In this document: positions 1 through 5,682 of the stretch, piece by piece
How the letters are laid out: every line of letters begins with the position of its first letter
Position numbering within the stretch: the first letter of the stretch is position 1
Source of the DNA: Bacillota bacterium
GTDB lineage: Bacteria; Bacillota_I; Bacilli_A; RFN20; CAG-826
Reading direction: 5' to 3'
Assembly: GCA_026387995.1 (NCBI GenBank)
Contig: JAPLKQ010000098.1
Span: 1-6,162 of the forward strand
Length of the DNA: 6,162 nt
Program-made: the position numbers and the translations under genes
Notes under the pieces: generated by a model
Told to the model about the DNA's origin: nothing
Seen by the model: the letters and a program-made list of their open reading frames with translations, nothing else
Database searches by the model: none

Positions 1-452
1 AAACGCATCCGGGCGTTGGCTGGGCTTGTGGATGGAAGGACGGTCACGGGAATTTTGACTTCAGGAAAATATCGGAGAAACTGTTCGTAGGCTTTTGCCC
101 CGTTACAATAAATATGATGAATCTTCGCTTTTTCGAAAATGAGTTTTAAATCAGCGGGCTCGGCGTGATGGATTTTGGCGTCGCTCGAGCCTTCGATCGC
201 GATCTTTCCGATCGCGTCATGAAGCGCCACATGATGCTTCAAAAGCAATTTGCGTTTATCCGCCCATGGGACTTTCACAAAATCCTCGTGGAAAAGTTCG
301 CTCATCATCGGGTAAAAACGGTTGAGAGGGTTCGCATAATAGTAACCATCTTCCACCGATTTGACTGAAGGAAAACTTCCAAGAATCAAAATCTCGGAAT
401 GCTCGTCATAGACGGGAGGAAAAGGATGAGACAGGATGCGGGTTTCCGCCAT
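1..452 (-). CDS. Hypoxanthine/uracil-DNA glycosylase, UDG family 6 (partial, 3' end off window)
   Basis: This gene probably encodes a DNA-deoxyinosine glycosylase that removes hypoxanthine (deaminated adenine) from DNA and starts base-excision repair in the cytoplasm. From the ATG at 452 the frame stays open for 150 codons to the window edge. The UDG-superfamily motif GSFPS sits at residues 25-29, followed by YYYANPLNRFY at 37-47, where the conserved Asn of family 6 lies (N44 or N41). The segment ALHDAIGKIAIEGSSD (76-91) and the late motif LPSTSPAN (139-146) also fit the family. Members are usually somewhat longer than 150 residues, so I infer only a short C-terminal piece is missing. The start is supported by an AAGG nine bases upstream. 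The gap to the upstream ferritin-VIT gene is 18 bases, so it probably shares that transcript. The family call is fairly sure; the exact substrate is inference. Confidence 0.82.
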   Translation of the reverse strand, partial: MAETRILSHPFPPVYDEHSEILILGSFPSVKSVEDGYYYANPLNRFYPMMSELFHEDFVKVPWADKRKLLLKHHVALHDAIGKIAIEGSSDAKIHHAEPADLKLIFEKAKIHHIYCNGAKAYEQFLRYFPEVKIPVTVLPSTSPANARMR

Positions 453-470
453 TTTTTTTGACCTTATGAA

Positions 471-1367
471 TTAGATGCTGATATGGAAAACGGTTTTGAC
501 GAGCAGACCGAGAAGGAACGATAAACCGGCGACGCCCATGCTGATCATCAACATGGAGAAAAACCGCTTTTTGAAACTGTATTGTTTGGCGACAGAAATA
601 TAGTAGTTAAAGCCAGCAATAATCAGGATAACGGTTGTCAGCATGATGCCCAACGCAAACCATTTGCCGTTCGGGACGTTGAGGAACCCAAAAACGAGAT
701 AAGGGGCAATTAACAAAGCAACCGTAAATAAATAAGTGAGCCCCGTATAAATCGACGATTTCTTTGCGTTTTTATCATCGTTCGCGGAGGCTTGGAGGTA
801 GGCGGAAGCCGCCATCGATAAGGCCGCAGCAAGCCCGGTAATCAAACCGGACAAGGCAATGAGTTTAATTTGGTCGCCATAAGCCATCGTGAAACCAGCT
901 AAAGCGCCCGTCAATTCGACTAAAGCGTCGTTTAGGCCTAAGACAATCGCGCCGACGAATTGAAGGCGTTCTTCGTCGAGCATAGCGATGACGCTTTCCT
1001 CGTGAAGTTTTTCTTCGTGTTCCACCGCTTGGGCTTCGGGAATTTCGCCAGTGATGCTGTCATAGACTTTTTGCGCTTTATTCTCGCCGTTTTCCATGAG
1101 GCGTATGGTAAAAGTAAAACCGAAAAGACGGTTCAAGAAGGCATAATGCCGGATTTTCCGTTTATTGGGTTTTACTTCAACGCCGGTATAGTGTTTCCAT
1201 AAATTGGCGTGCCGCATTTCATCGGCCGAGATTTGTTCAAGTATCTTCTTATTATTGGGGTCTTTGCAGTTTTTGGCGATGGATGCATAAATCGCGCTTT
1301 CGGTGACTTCGCCTTCCTGCATCATCTTGACCGTTTCTAATGTTTTCGGCGATAAGACTTTTTCCAT
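471..1367 (-). CDS. Ferritin-like domain fused to VIT1/CCC1 membrane transporter (MbfA-type iron exporter)
   Basis: This 298-residue inner-membrane protein joins an N-terminal ferritin-like/rubrerythrin-like helical domain (about 1-130) to a VIT1/CCC1 transporter domain (about 137-298). The first part has the carboxylate and ExxH pattern of a di-iron site: E20 and E23, E50-x-x-H53 in DEMRH, E92 and E95, and E119-x-x-H122. The second part shows five hydrophobic segments at about 137-160, 168-193, 206-229, 236-258 and 269-293. Its first helix carries GLNDALVELTG (144-154), typical of VIT1/CCC1 proteins. In proteobacteria the same fusion, MbfA, exports iron and protects against peroxide; a similar Fe(II)/Mn(II) role here is inference. 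The start is supported by GAGG nine to ten bases upstream. It lies 14 bases after the VOC gene and 18 before the glycosylase gene, which suggests one operon. It appears intact. Confidence 0.85.
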   Translation of the reverse strand: MEKVLSPKTLETVKMMQEGEVTESAIYASIAKNCKDPNNKKILEQISADEMRHANLWKHYTGVEVKPNKRKIRHYAFLNRLFGFTFTIRLMENGENKAQKVYDSITGEIPEAQAVEHEEKLHEESVIAMLDEERLQFVGAIVLGLNDALVELTGALAGFTMAYGDQIKLIALSGLITGLAAALSMAASAYLQASANDDKNAKKSSIYTGLTYLFTVALLIAPYLVFGFLNVPNGKWFALGIMLTTVILIIAGFNYYISVAKQYSFKKRFFSMLMISMGVAGLSFLLGLLVKTVFHISI

Positions 1368-1381
1368 AGGTATTTTCCTCT

Positions 1382-1747
1382 TTATTTCCGGATTGGCACG
1401 ATTTCAAGCCAGTATCCGTCGGGGTCTTCTACAAAGTATATCCCCATCTTGGGGTTTTCATAAACGATAATGCCCATCGCTTTATGTTTTTGATGCGCGA
1501 CGTCAAAATCATCGCTCACAAATCCGAGGTGCGTTTCATTCTCTCCTAACTCATATTTCTGAGGGTGATCGAATTGCTGCGTCAGTTCTAATCGGAAGTT
1601 GGAAACGCCATCGCCCATGAAGACAATGACGAATTTCGGGTTGGTGATTCGTCGGACTTCTTTCAAGCCAAAGGCCTCCTCGTAAAAATGGATGCTTTTG
1701 ACGACATCGGCAACGTTAAAATTGTAATGGGTCATCGTGAATTGCAT
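1382..1747 (-). CDS. Glyoxalase-I-like VOC family protein
   Basis: This is a 121-residue single-domain vicinal-oxygen-chelate protein, a size typical of dimeric bacterial glyoxalase I (lactoylglutathione lyase, GloA). The four positions that bind metal in GloA are all present: H7 in MTHYNFNV, E54 in FRLEL, H73 in ETHLGFV and E115 in YWLEIVP. The C-terminal block FVEDPDGYWLEI (105-116) is the classic glyoxalase-I signature. The family reaction isomerises the thiol-methylglyoxal hemithioacetal. Many low-GC Gram-positive bacteria lack glutathione, so the thiol could be another one, such as bacillithiol; that is inference. A GAGAGGAT ribosome binding site ends nine bases before the ATG, which supports this start over the internal Met5. 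It lies 22 bases after the iminopeptidase-like gene and 14 before the ferritin-VIT gene. A glyoxalase relative with another substrate remains possible. Confidence 0.83.
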   Translation of the reverse strand: MQFTMTHYNFNVADVVKSIHFYEEAFGLKEVRRITNPKFVIVFMGDGVSNFRLELTQQFDHPQKYELGENETHLGFVSDDFDVAHQKHKAMGIIVYENPKMGIYFVEDPDGYWLEIVPIRK

Positions 1748-1769
1748 ATTTTTATATCCTCTCTGATAT

Positions 1770-2627
1770 TTATTTATTGCTTAGAAATGAGTTAACAACA
1801 GCTTTATAGATATCCGGCTGTTCGATATGGTGTAAATGAGCGGCACGCGGGATGACCGCGAGTTGTCCTCTTCCTAAACGCATCTGAAAGTCCTTCATGG
1901 TCTTCACGCCGGCTTCATCGCGGTCGCCGCAGGTGAGCAAGACTGGAACGATAATCTGGGGAAGCCGCGGAAATAAGTCAAACTCTTTGAGTTTTCCGGT
2001 AATCGTAAATTCGCTGGGGCCCCACATCGTGTTATAGACATCGTTATTCAAACGGCTTAAACCTTCCGTTAAAGAAGGTGGCCACGGATCCATTAGGCAT
2101 AAATGATGTTTATAATATTCCATCATTGCCACTTGGTAAGCGTCGTCATACACGCCAGTCTTTTCGCCTTTTTCAATCGCCGAGCGTGAATCCGGCGGCA
2201 TCAGGGCGATATTTTCTCTTTGATCGGCGTCCCACCGCGGGGAAGACAGTAATGGGCCGGATAAGATGAGGCCTTTAACCCCTCTAGGGTGCTTTTCCAG
2301 CATATAGGCGGCAATTAAGGCGCATCCCCAGGAAAATCCCATGAGAATGCAGTTCGTCAGTTTAAGGGCCGTTATGACGGCTTCCAGCTCATTGATGAAG
2401 TAGGCGAGAGAATACTCGCTCTTGTTGTCGGCTTTGTCCGAGCGATAACTCCCCAGTTGGTCATAAAAGTAAACCGGGCGGTCACTGGAGAAGTCGCTGA
2501 CCACGTCGGTCATCGTGCAGAAGCCAGGCCCTCCATGGACAACCAGTAATGGGGTCTTGGTTTTTTCCTTACCGAAAACACAGTACCAAAGCTTCTTGTT
2601 TTGAAACTGTACATAGCCAGATTCCAT
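1770..2627 (-). CDS. Alpha/beta hydrolase, proline iminopeptidase-like (S33 family)
   Basis: This 285-residue cytoplasmic hydrolase resembles proline iminopeptidases, which remove N-terminal proline from peptides. The oxyanion-hole motif HGGPG is at residues 31-35 and the family block YDQLGSYRSD at 55-64. The nucleophile elbow is GFSWGC with Ser99. The expected acid is Asp237 in CGDRDEAG and the base His264 in AAHLHHIEQP. A cap region rich in aromatics and proline (about 130-215) separates the two halves of the fold. Two small departures from the usual family pattern are SYRSD instead of GCGRSD and Cys102 instead of the second Gly after the nucleophile. No signal peptide is visible. The start is fixed by a perfect AGGAGG eight bases upstream (2636-2641). 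It follows the broken hydrogenase by 25 bases. The fold and triad are clear; the substrate could be another amino-acid amide or ester. Confidence 0.85.
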   Translation of the reverse strand: MESGYVQFQNKKLWYCVFGKEKTKTPLLVVHGGPGFCTMTDVVSDFSSDRPVYFYDQLGSYRSDKADNKSEYSLAYFINELEAVITALKLTNCILMGFSWGCALIAAYMLEKHPRGVKGLILSGPLLSSPRWDADQRENIALMPPDSRSAIEKGEKTGVYDDAYQVAMMEYYKHHLCLMDPWPPSLTEGLSRLNNDVYNTMWGPSEFTITGKLKEFDLFPRLPQIIVPVLLTCGDRDEAGVKTMKDFQMRLGRGQLAVIPRAAHLHHIEQPDIYKAVVNSFLSNK

Positions 2628-2635
2628 AACGCTTT

Positions 2636-2641
2636 CCTCCT
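2636..2641 (-). promoter_or_regulatory. Strong ribosome binding site of the iminopeptidase-like gene
   Basis: A perfect AGGAGG lies eight bases before the ATG at 2627 and fixes that start. It would let this gene be translated well even though the hydrogenase frame upstream is broken. Confidence 0.8.
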
Positions 2642-3033
2642 AGGGCAACAGCTTATTTTTGTTCGAGGGGTAAAAAGTGACGGGTAAAGTATTTTTGATC
2701 TTCAAGTAACGCTTCAATCGTATGGATGCCTAAACGATGGAGCAGTTCCACCACATAAGGATTATCAATTGGGGTTTTATATAAAGACTTCTTCGCATAA
2801 GCGCGGACGTGTTCAGCCGCGACTTCTTTATCGATCAATGCACGCGGACCGCCGACGCAGCCGCCGACGCAGCCCATGCCTTCGATGAAGTTGGCTTGGA
2901 CGATGCCTTGCTCAAGATCATTCAATAACGCCTTGCAGGCCGGAGTGCCATCCGCTTGCATAGCTTTGACTTTGATTTCTTTGTCTGGGCGGATGCGGTT
3001 TAAGGTCACGCGGACCGATTCGGAAACGCCTTT

Positions 3034-3036
3034 GGT
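3034..3036 (-). other. Second frame disruption in the hydrogenase gene
   Basis: The main hydrogenase frame reads HSSY up to base 3035, then one unmatched base (3034) precedes the frame that reads KGVSESVRVTL from 3033. Both sides are good hydrogenase sequence. The net change is +1 in frame, equivalent to loss of 17 or 20 bases. Loss fits the short missing stretch expected between these blocks in relatives, whereas a single-base homopolymer error would not remove residues. Confidence 0.6.
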
Positions 3037-3797
3037 AGGACGAATGTTCCCGCAAATCCGGTTCCAATGTTTCGGGGTCGATACGGGCGACATCAAATAA
3101 CGTTTTAGTTTCTTTAAAGGTCAAGACGTGGTCAATCGCGTCAGCGATATCCGGTTCCTTAGCTTCGTTCTTTTTAGCTAAGCACGGTCCGACGAAAACG
3201 ACGGCAGCGCCGGGAATGAGATGTTTGATGACACGCCCGGAAGCAATCATCGGCGAAACGGAGGCCGGGATCTTTTCAAGTAAGTGTGGGTGCATGTGCC
3301 GGATCATGGAAATCCAGGCTGGGCAGCAGCAGGAAGTCAGCATGTATTCACCCTCGTGGTGAATCTTGGCGTCGAATTCCAAGGCTTCTTTTAAGGTTAA
3401 GATATCCGCGAACAAGGAGACTTCGATCATGCCGGCGAAGCCTAAACGCTTAAAGGCGGCGCGGATCTTGCCGTCATCAAGACCTTCAAACTGTGAGAGA
3501 AATGCTGGGGCAATCGCGGCGTACACCGGTCGATCGCCTTTCTTTAAAGTCTGTAAGGTAGCGATTAAATCTTTGGACTGGAGTAGCTCCGGAATCTTCG
3601 TGACGTCAATCCGTTCTTGGCAAAGCGTGCTCTTCAGGGCAAACAGCCATTTACCGGTTTCGTCTTGTTTCAGGCTATCAAATAAGCAATCCAAAAAGTT
3701 CTTGCCGGGACAGTGGCCTTTCTCGGGAGCGCATACCACCGCGGCACCAGGTAAGGTTGGGCGCAAGATACATTCAAGATGATGCGGGTCGTATTTC

Positions 3798-3823
3798 AGT
3801 TTTCTTAAGATATAATTCTTCAA
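3798..3823 (-). other. First frame disruption in the hydrogenase gene
   Basis: The frame from the ATG at 3848 terminates after 24 codons, while the long downstream frame is shifted by one base and first opens with a TTG at 3823, which has no good ribosome binding site. Removing one C from the CCC run read as CGACCC (near 3790) would join TEIRP directly to HHLECI, so a one-base homopolymer change near there is the simplest reading. The exact site is uncertain within about 35 bases. Confidence 0.5.
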
Positions 3824-3853
3824 AGGTTAGGTTTTTTGGGTTCGGCATAAGGT

Positions 3854-3860
3854 TCCTCTT
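3854..3860 (-). promoter_or_regulatory. Ribosome binding site of the hydrogenase gene
   Basis: The minus strand reads AAGAGGA here, five bases before the ATG at 3848. It argues that translation began at that ATG and not at the TTG at 3823, although the ATG frame is now broken. Confidence 0.65.
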
Positions 3861-3878
3861 TTCGTTCACACTATTTAC

Positions 3879-3892
3879 ATTTTACCATCATA
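3879..3892 (-). promoter_or_regulatory. Candidate promoter of the hydrogenase-to-glycosylase gene run
   Basis: The minus strand carries TGGTAAAAT (3887-3879), an extended -10 with one mismatch to TATAAT, about 30 bases before the hydrogenase ATG. An overlapping TATGAT (3892-3887) is an alternative -10 with a weak TTGGTG 19 bases upstream. It sits just after the terminator of the preceding gene, where a new promoter would be expected. The -35 is poor, so this is a candidate only. Confidence 0.4.
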
Positions 3893-3913
3893 CTCGTTTT
3901 TATGTGTTTTTCA

Positions 3914-3947
3914 CCAAAATAAAAGGGGCCAGCATGCAACTGGCCCC
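3914..3947 (-). terminator. Rho-independent terminator after the alpha/beta hydrolase gene
   Basis: On the minus strand GGGGCCAG (3947-3940) pairs perfectly with CTGGCCCC (3932-3925) around a seven-base loop, followed by TTTTATTTT. It begins 11 bases after the stop codon of the gene ending at 3959. There is no T-tract on the plus-strand side, so it works in one direction only, ending the upstream unit before the hydrogenase promoter. Confidence 0.9.
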
Positions 3948-3958
3948 ACAAACGGGCG

Positions 3959-4780
3959 TTAGATAACGAAGGTGGTTTGCGTGACGTTCACGAATCCGAG
4001 AACCAAGGTTGTAAAGAGCAATGGTTTCTCATACATCGAAGCATGCCCAGTTCCGGGAATGATGATGTAGTCGGAATTCGGGATGTGATCGTGTAAATAG
4101 ACTTGTTCGGCCATCGGGGTCAAGTAGTCACAGTCGCTGCTGACGATGAGCGTCGGGGCGGTAATCGAGGACAGCTTGGCGCGGACATCGTGCGTTTCCG
4201 CCGAATTGGTAAGGCGGACCATCGCGCCGGTAAAGGCCGGATTTGCGAAGATAGGAATCAATGTCTTCTCACGGTTTTTCATCCAGTCGAGTTTTTTAGC
4301 GTAATAGGCCGGTGAATAAATGCTGGGAATCGAGGTGTAGTAATAGGCGGCACCGTCCCCGCTTTCGGCGGCTTTATTCCAGGCTTTGCCGATATCGCTG
4401 AGCCAAGGGGTCGTATACGCCGTGGCGTTAAATAGGACCAGACGGGCTAAACGTTCGGGATGGGCGACGGCGAACTGCATGGCGACGGAACCGCCATAGG
4501 AGATACCGACCACGCTGACTTTTTCCAGTTTGAGATGATCGAGCAATGCGACGAGTAACGCGACCTGAATTTCTTGGGTGTAAATCTCGCCAACCATTTT
4601 ATCGGATTGCCCTTGATCGAGGAAATCGACCAGCACAAGCTGGTTATTCGCAGATAACGCCGGGACAAACGCTTTCCAAGAAAGCGTCGACATCATGATG
4701 CCATTCAATAGGAGAATCGGGTTACCGCTCCCCTGCGTCGTGTAATAAACGGATTTGCCTTTAAAAGTAAAGTTTGCCAT
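3959..4780 (-). CDS. Alpha/beta hydrolase of unknown substrate
   Basis: This 273-residue protein has a standard alpha/beta-hydrolase layout. The nucleophile elbow VVGISYGGS gives Ser94, the acid is Asp218 in SSDCDYLTP, and the base is His246 in GTGHASMYEKP. The strand preceding the oxyanion hole reads LLLNGIMMS (23-31), with Asn-Gly in place of the common His-Gly. The block VDFLDQGQSD (51-60) matches the usual D-x-x-G-x-G-x-S region. No signal peptide or membrane helix is clear, so it is probably cytoplasmic. It could be an esterase, thioesterase or C-C bond hydrolase; the sequence alone does not decide. Only five bases separate its ATG from the stop of the upstream CoA-transferase fragment, and its weak GAGAAG ribosome binding site overlaps that gene's end, so translational coupling is likely. 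A terminator follows 11 bases after its stop. Confidence 0.85.
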   Translation of the reverse strand: MANFTFKGKSVYYTTQGSGNPILLLNGIMMSTLSWKAFVPALSANNQLVLVDFLDQGQSDKMVGEIYTQEIQVALLVALLDHLKLEKVSVVGISYGGSVAMQFAVAHPERLARLVLFNATAYTTPWLSDIGKAWNKAAESGDGAAYYYTSIPSIYSPAYYAKKLDWMKNREKTLIPIFANPAFTGAMVRLTNSAETHDVRAKLSSITAPTLIVSSDCDYLTPMAEQVYLHDHIPNSDYIIIPGTGHASMYEKPLLFTTLVLGFVNVTQTTFVI

Positions 4781-4785
4781 AAGGT

Positions 4786-5673
4786 TTACTTCTCGCTCGG
4801 GTATAAACCGAGAGCGATTGCTTCTTTCATTAACTGTTCGCGGAAGTTCGGATGGGCGATCGCAATCAAGCGTTTGACCCGTTCTTTAATCGTCGTGCCA
4901 CGTAAATTGGCGATGCCGTATTCGGTGACGATGTTATCGACGTCGTTACGCGATAAGGAGACCGCCGCGCCTTGTTTAAGCTGGGATACGATTTTGGAGA
5001 CTTCTTCTTTTTCGCCGGTGGCAGGATTCTTCACCATGGCCGTGGAGTAAAGGGCGATGAAGGAACGGCCGCCTTTAGAAATCTGGGCGCCCACCGCTGT
5101 ATCGGATTGTCCGCCGGTACCGCTGAATTGGCGTGAGCCGATGGATTCGGAACAGCATTGGCCGGTCAAATCAACTTCCATGGTCGAGTTGATCGAGACT
5201 TGGTTGTCATTGAGACCGATGACATATGGATCATTCACGTAACTGCCGTCTAAAATCAGGACGGACGGGTTGTTATCGATAAAATCATAGAGGGCGCGTG
5301 TGCCTAGGGCAAAGCAAGCCACCATTTTGCCTTTATGCGTTTTCTTGTATTTGTTCGTGATGGCCCCAGCTTGATAAAGTTTCATGAAACCGGTCGTCAG
5401 CATTTCGGTATGGACGCCTAAATCTTTTTTGTGTACGAGGGCGTTGGCGACCGCGTTCGGGATACCGCCGATACCGAGTTGGAGACAATCCCCATCGTGA
5501 ATTTTACTGGCAATCAAATTACCGATTTTCAAGTCTTTTTCGGTAATCTCGCCATCCGGGAGCTCGGGGATCGGATAGTTCACTGGAATGATATAGTCGA
5601 TCGCGGAAATATGTAATTCGACATCTCCAAAAGTACGCGGGAGGTTCGGATTGATTTCAATGATAACGATTTT
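4786..5673 (-). CDS. 4-hydroxybutyrate/butyryl-type acyl-CoA:acetate CoA-transferase, C-terminal two-thirds
   Basis: This part of the open frame is a CoA-transferase of the acetyl-CoA hydrolase/transferase family (Cat1/AbfT type), which moves CoA between acyl-CoA and acetate or 4-hydroxybutyrate in fermentation. Numbered from the GTG at 6078, the homology starts at about residue 136 with KIVIIEINPNLPRTFGD. It continues through the glycine loop GIGGIPNA (202-209), GVHTEM (221-226), where Glu225 is the likely catalytic glutamate, and FSGTGGQSD. It ends normally after IAHPNFREQLMKEA. About 150 N-terminal residues and the native start are absent, replaced in frame by a glycosyltransferase segment, so this copy is unlikely to be active as encoded. 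Whether this is a real fusion or an assembly join is unresolved. The next gene, an alpha/beta hydrolase, begins five bases downstream. The family is clear; the acyl substrate is not. Confidence 0.85.
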   Translation of the reverse strand, partial: KIVIIEINPNLPRTFGDVELHISAIDYIIPVNYPIPELPDGEITEKDLKIGNLIASKIHDGDCLQLGIGGIPNAVANALVHKKDLGVHTEMLTTGFMKLYQAGAITNKYKKTHKGKMVACFALGTRALYDFIDNNPSVLILDGSYVNDPYVIGLNDNQVSINSTMEVDLTGQCCSESIGSRQFSGTGGQSDTAVGAQISKGGRSFIALYSTAMVKNPATGEKEEVSKIVSQLKQGAAVSLSRNDVDNIVTEYGIANLRGTTIKERVKRLIAIAHPNFREQLMKEAIALGLYPSEK

Positions 5674-5682
5674 CGCTTCAGT
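5665..5682 (-). other. In-frame junction between glycosyltransferase and CoA-transferase sequence
   Basis: Within a few codons (LLTEA then KIVIIEINPN) the protein passes from GT4 homology to CoA-transferase homology with no linker and no stop. Base composition also shifts here. The short GCGAAAATC stretch could have served as microhomology, since both families often have an Ala-rich helix end before this point. It marks either a deletion or recombination event or a chimeric assembly join. Confidence 0.65.

Larger units (their letters stand above)
2653..3848 (-). pseudogene. [FeFe]-hydrogenase catalytic subunit, disrupted by two frame changes
   Basis: This is the remnant of an iron-only hydrogenase, which interconverts protons and H2 using the H-cluster. 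Three frames are needed to read it. The ATG at 3848 has GAGGA five bases upstream and reads MPNPKNLTFEELYLKKTEIRP before a stop. The next frame (about 3800 to 3035) holds most of the protein. The last frame (about 3033 to 2653) holds the C-terminus. All H-cluster cysteines survive: L1 is TSCCCPAW (about 3308-3337), L2 is GPCLAKKNEA (about 3161-3190) and L3 is EGMGCVGGCVGGP (about 2845-2883). At the second break the sequence jumps from HSSY to KGVSESV. Relatives carry something like GRIFA there, so a 17- or 20-base deletion is likely. No CxxCxxCxxxCP ferredoxin motif is seen in the N-terminal part. Either a decayed gene or local sequencing errors could explain it. The gene family is certain; the intact product is not. 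Confidence 0.85.

Noticed and set aside
165..368. Plus-strand open frame of 67 codons
   Set aside because: It overlaps the DNA glycosylase gene, whose family motifs read clearly on the other strand.
2849..2872. Perfect tandem repeat of a 12-base unit
   Set aside because: It encodes the CVGG-CVGG part of the hydrogenase L3 motif, so protein sequence explains it.
3366..3782. 138-codon open frame on the plus strand
   Set aside because: It lies antisense to the well-conserved hydrogenase, has no ribosome binding site of note, and its translation resembles no family I know.
3821..3823. TTG as start codon of the hydrogenase
   Set aside because: There is no suitable ribosome binding site, and the upstream ATG at 3848 with GAGGA is the better original start.
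2653..3848. Programmed ribosomal frameshifting in the hydrogenase gene
   Set aside because: Two shifts are needed, no slippery heptamer with a following stem is evident at either site, and residues seem to be missing at the second.
4447..4668. 73-codon minus-strand frame
   Set aside because: It is an off-frame reading inside the alpha/beta hydrolase and is low in family-like features.
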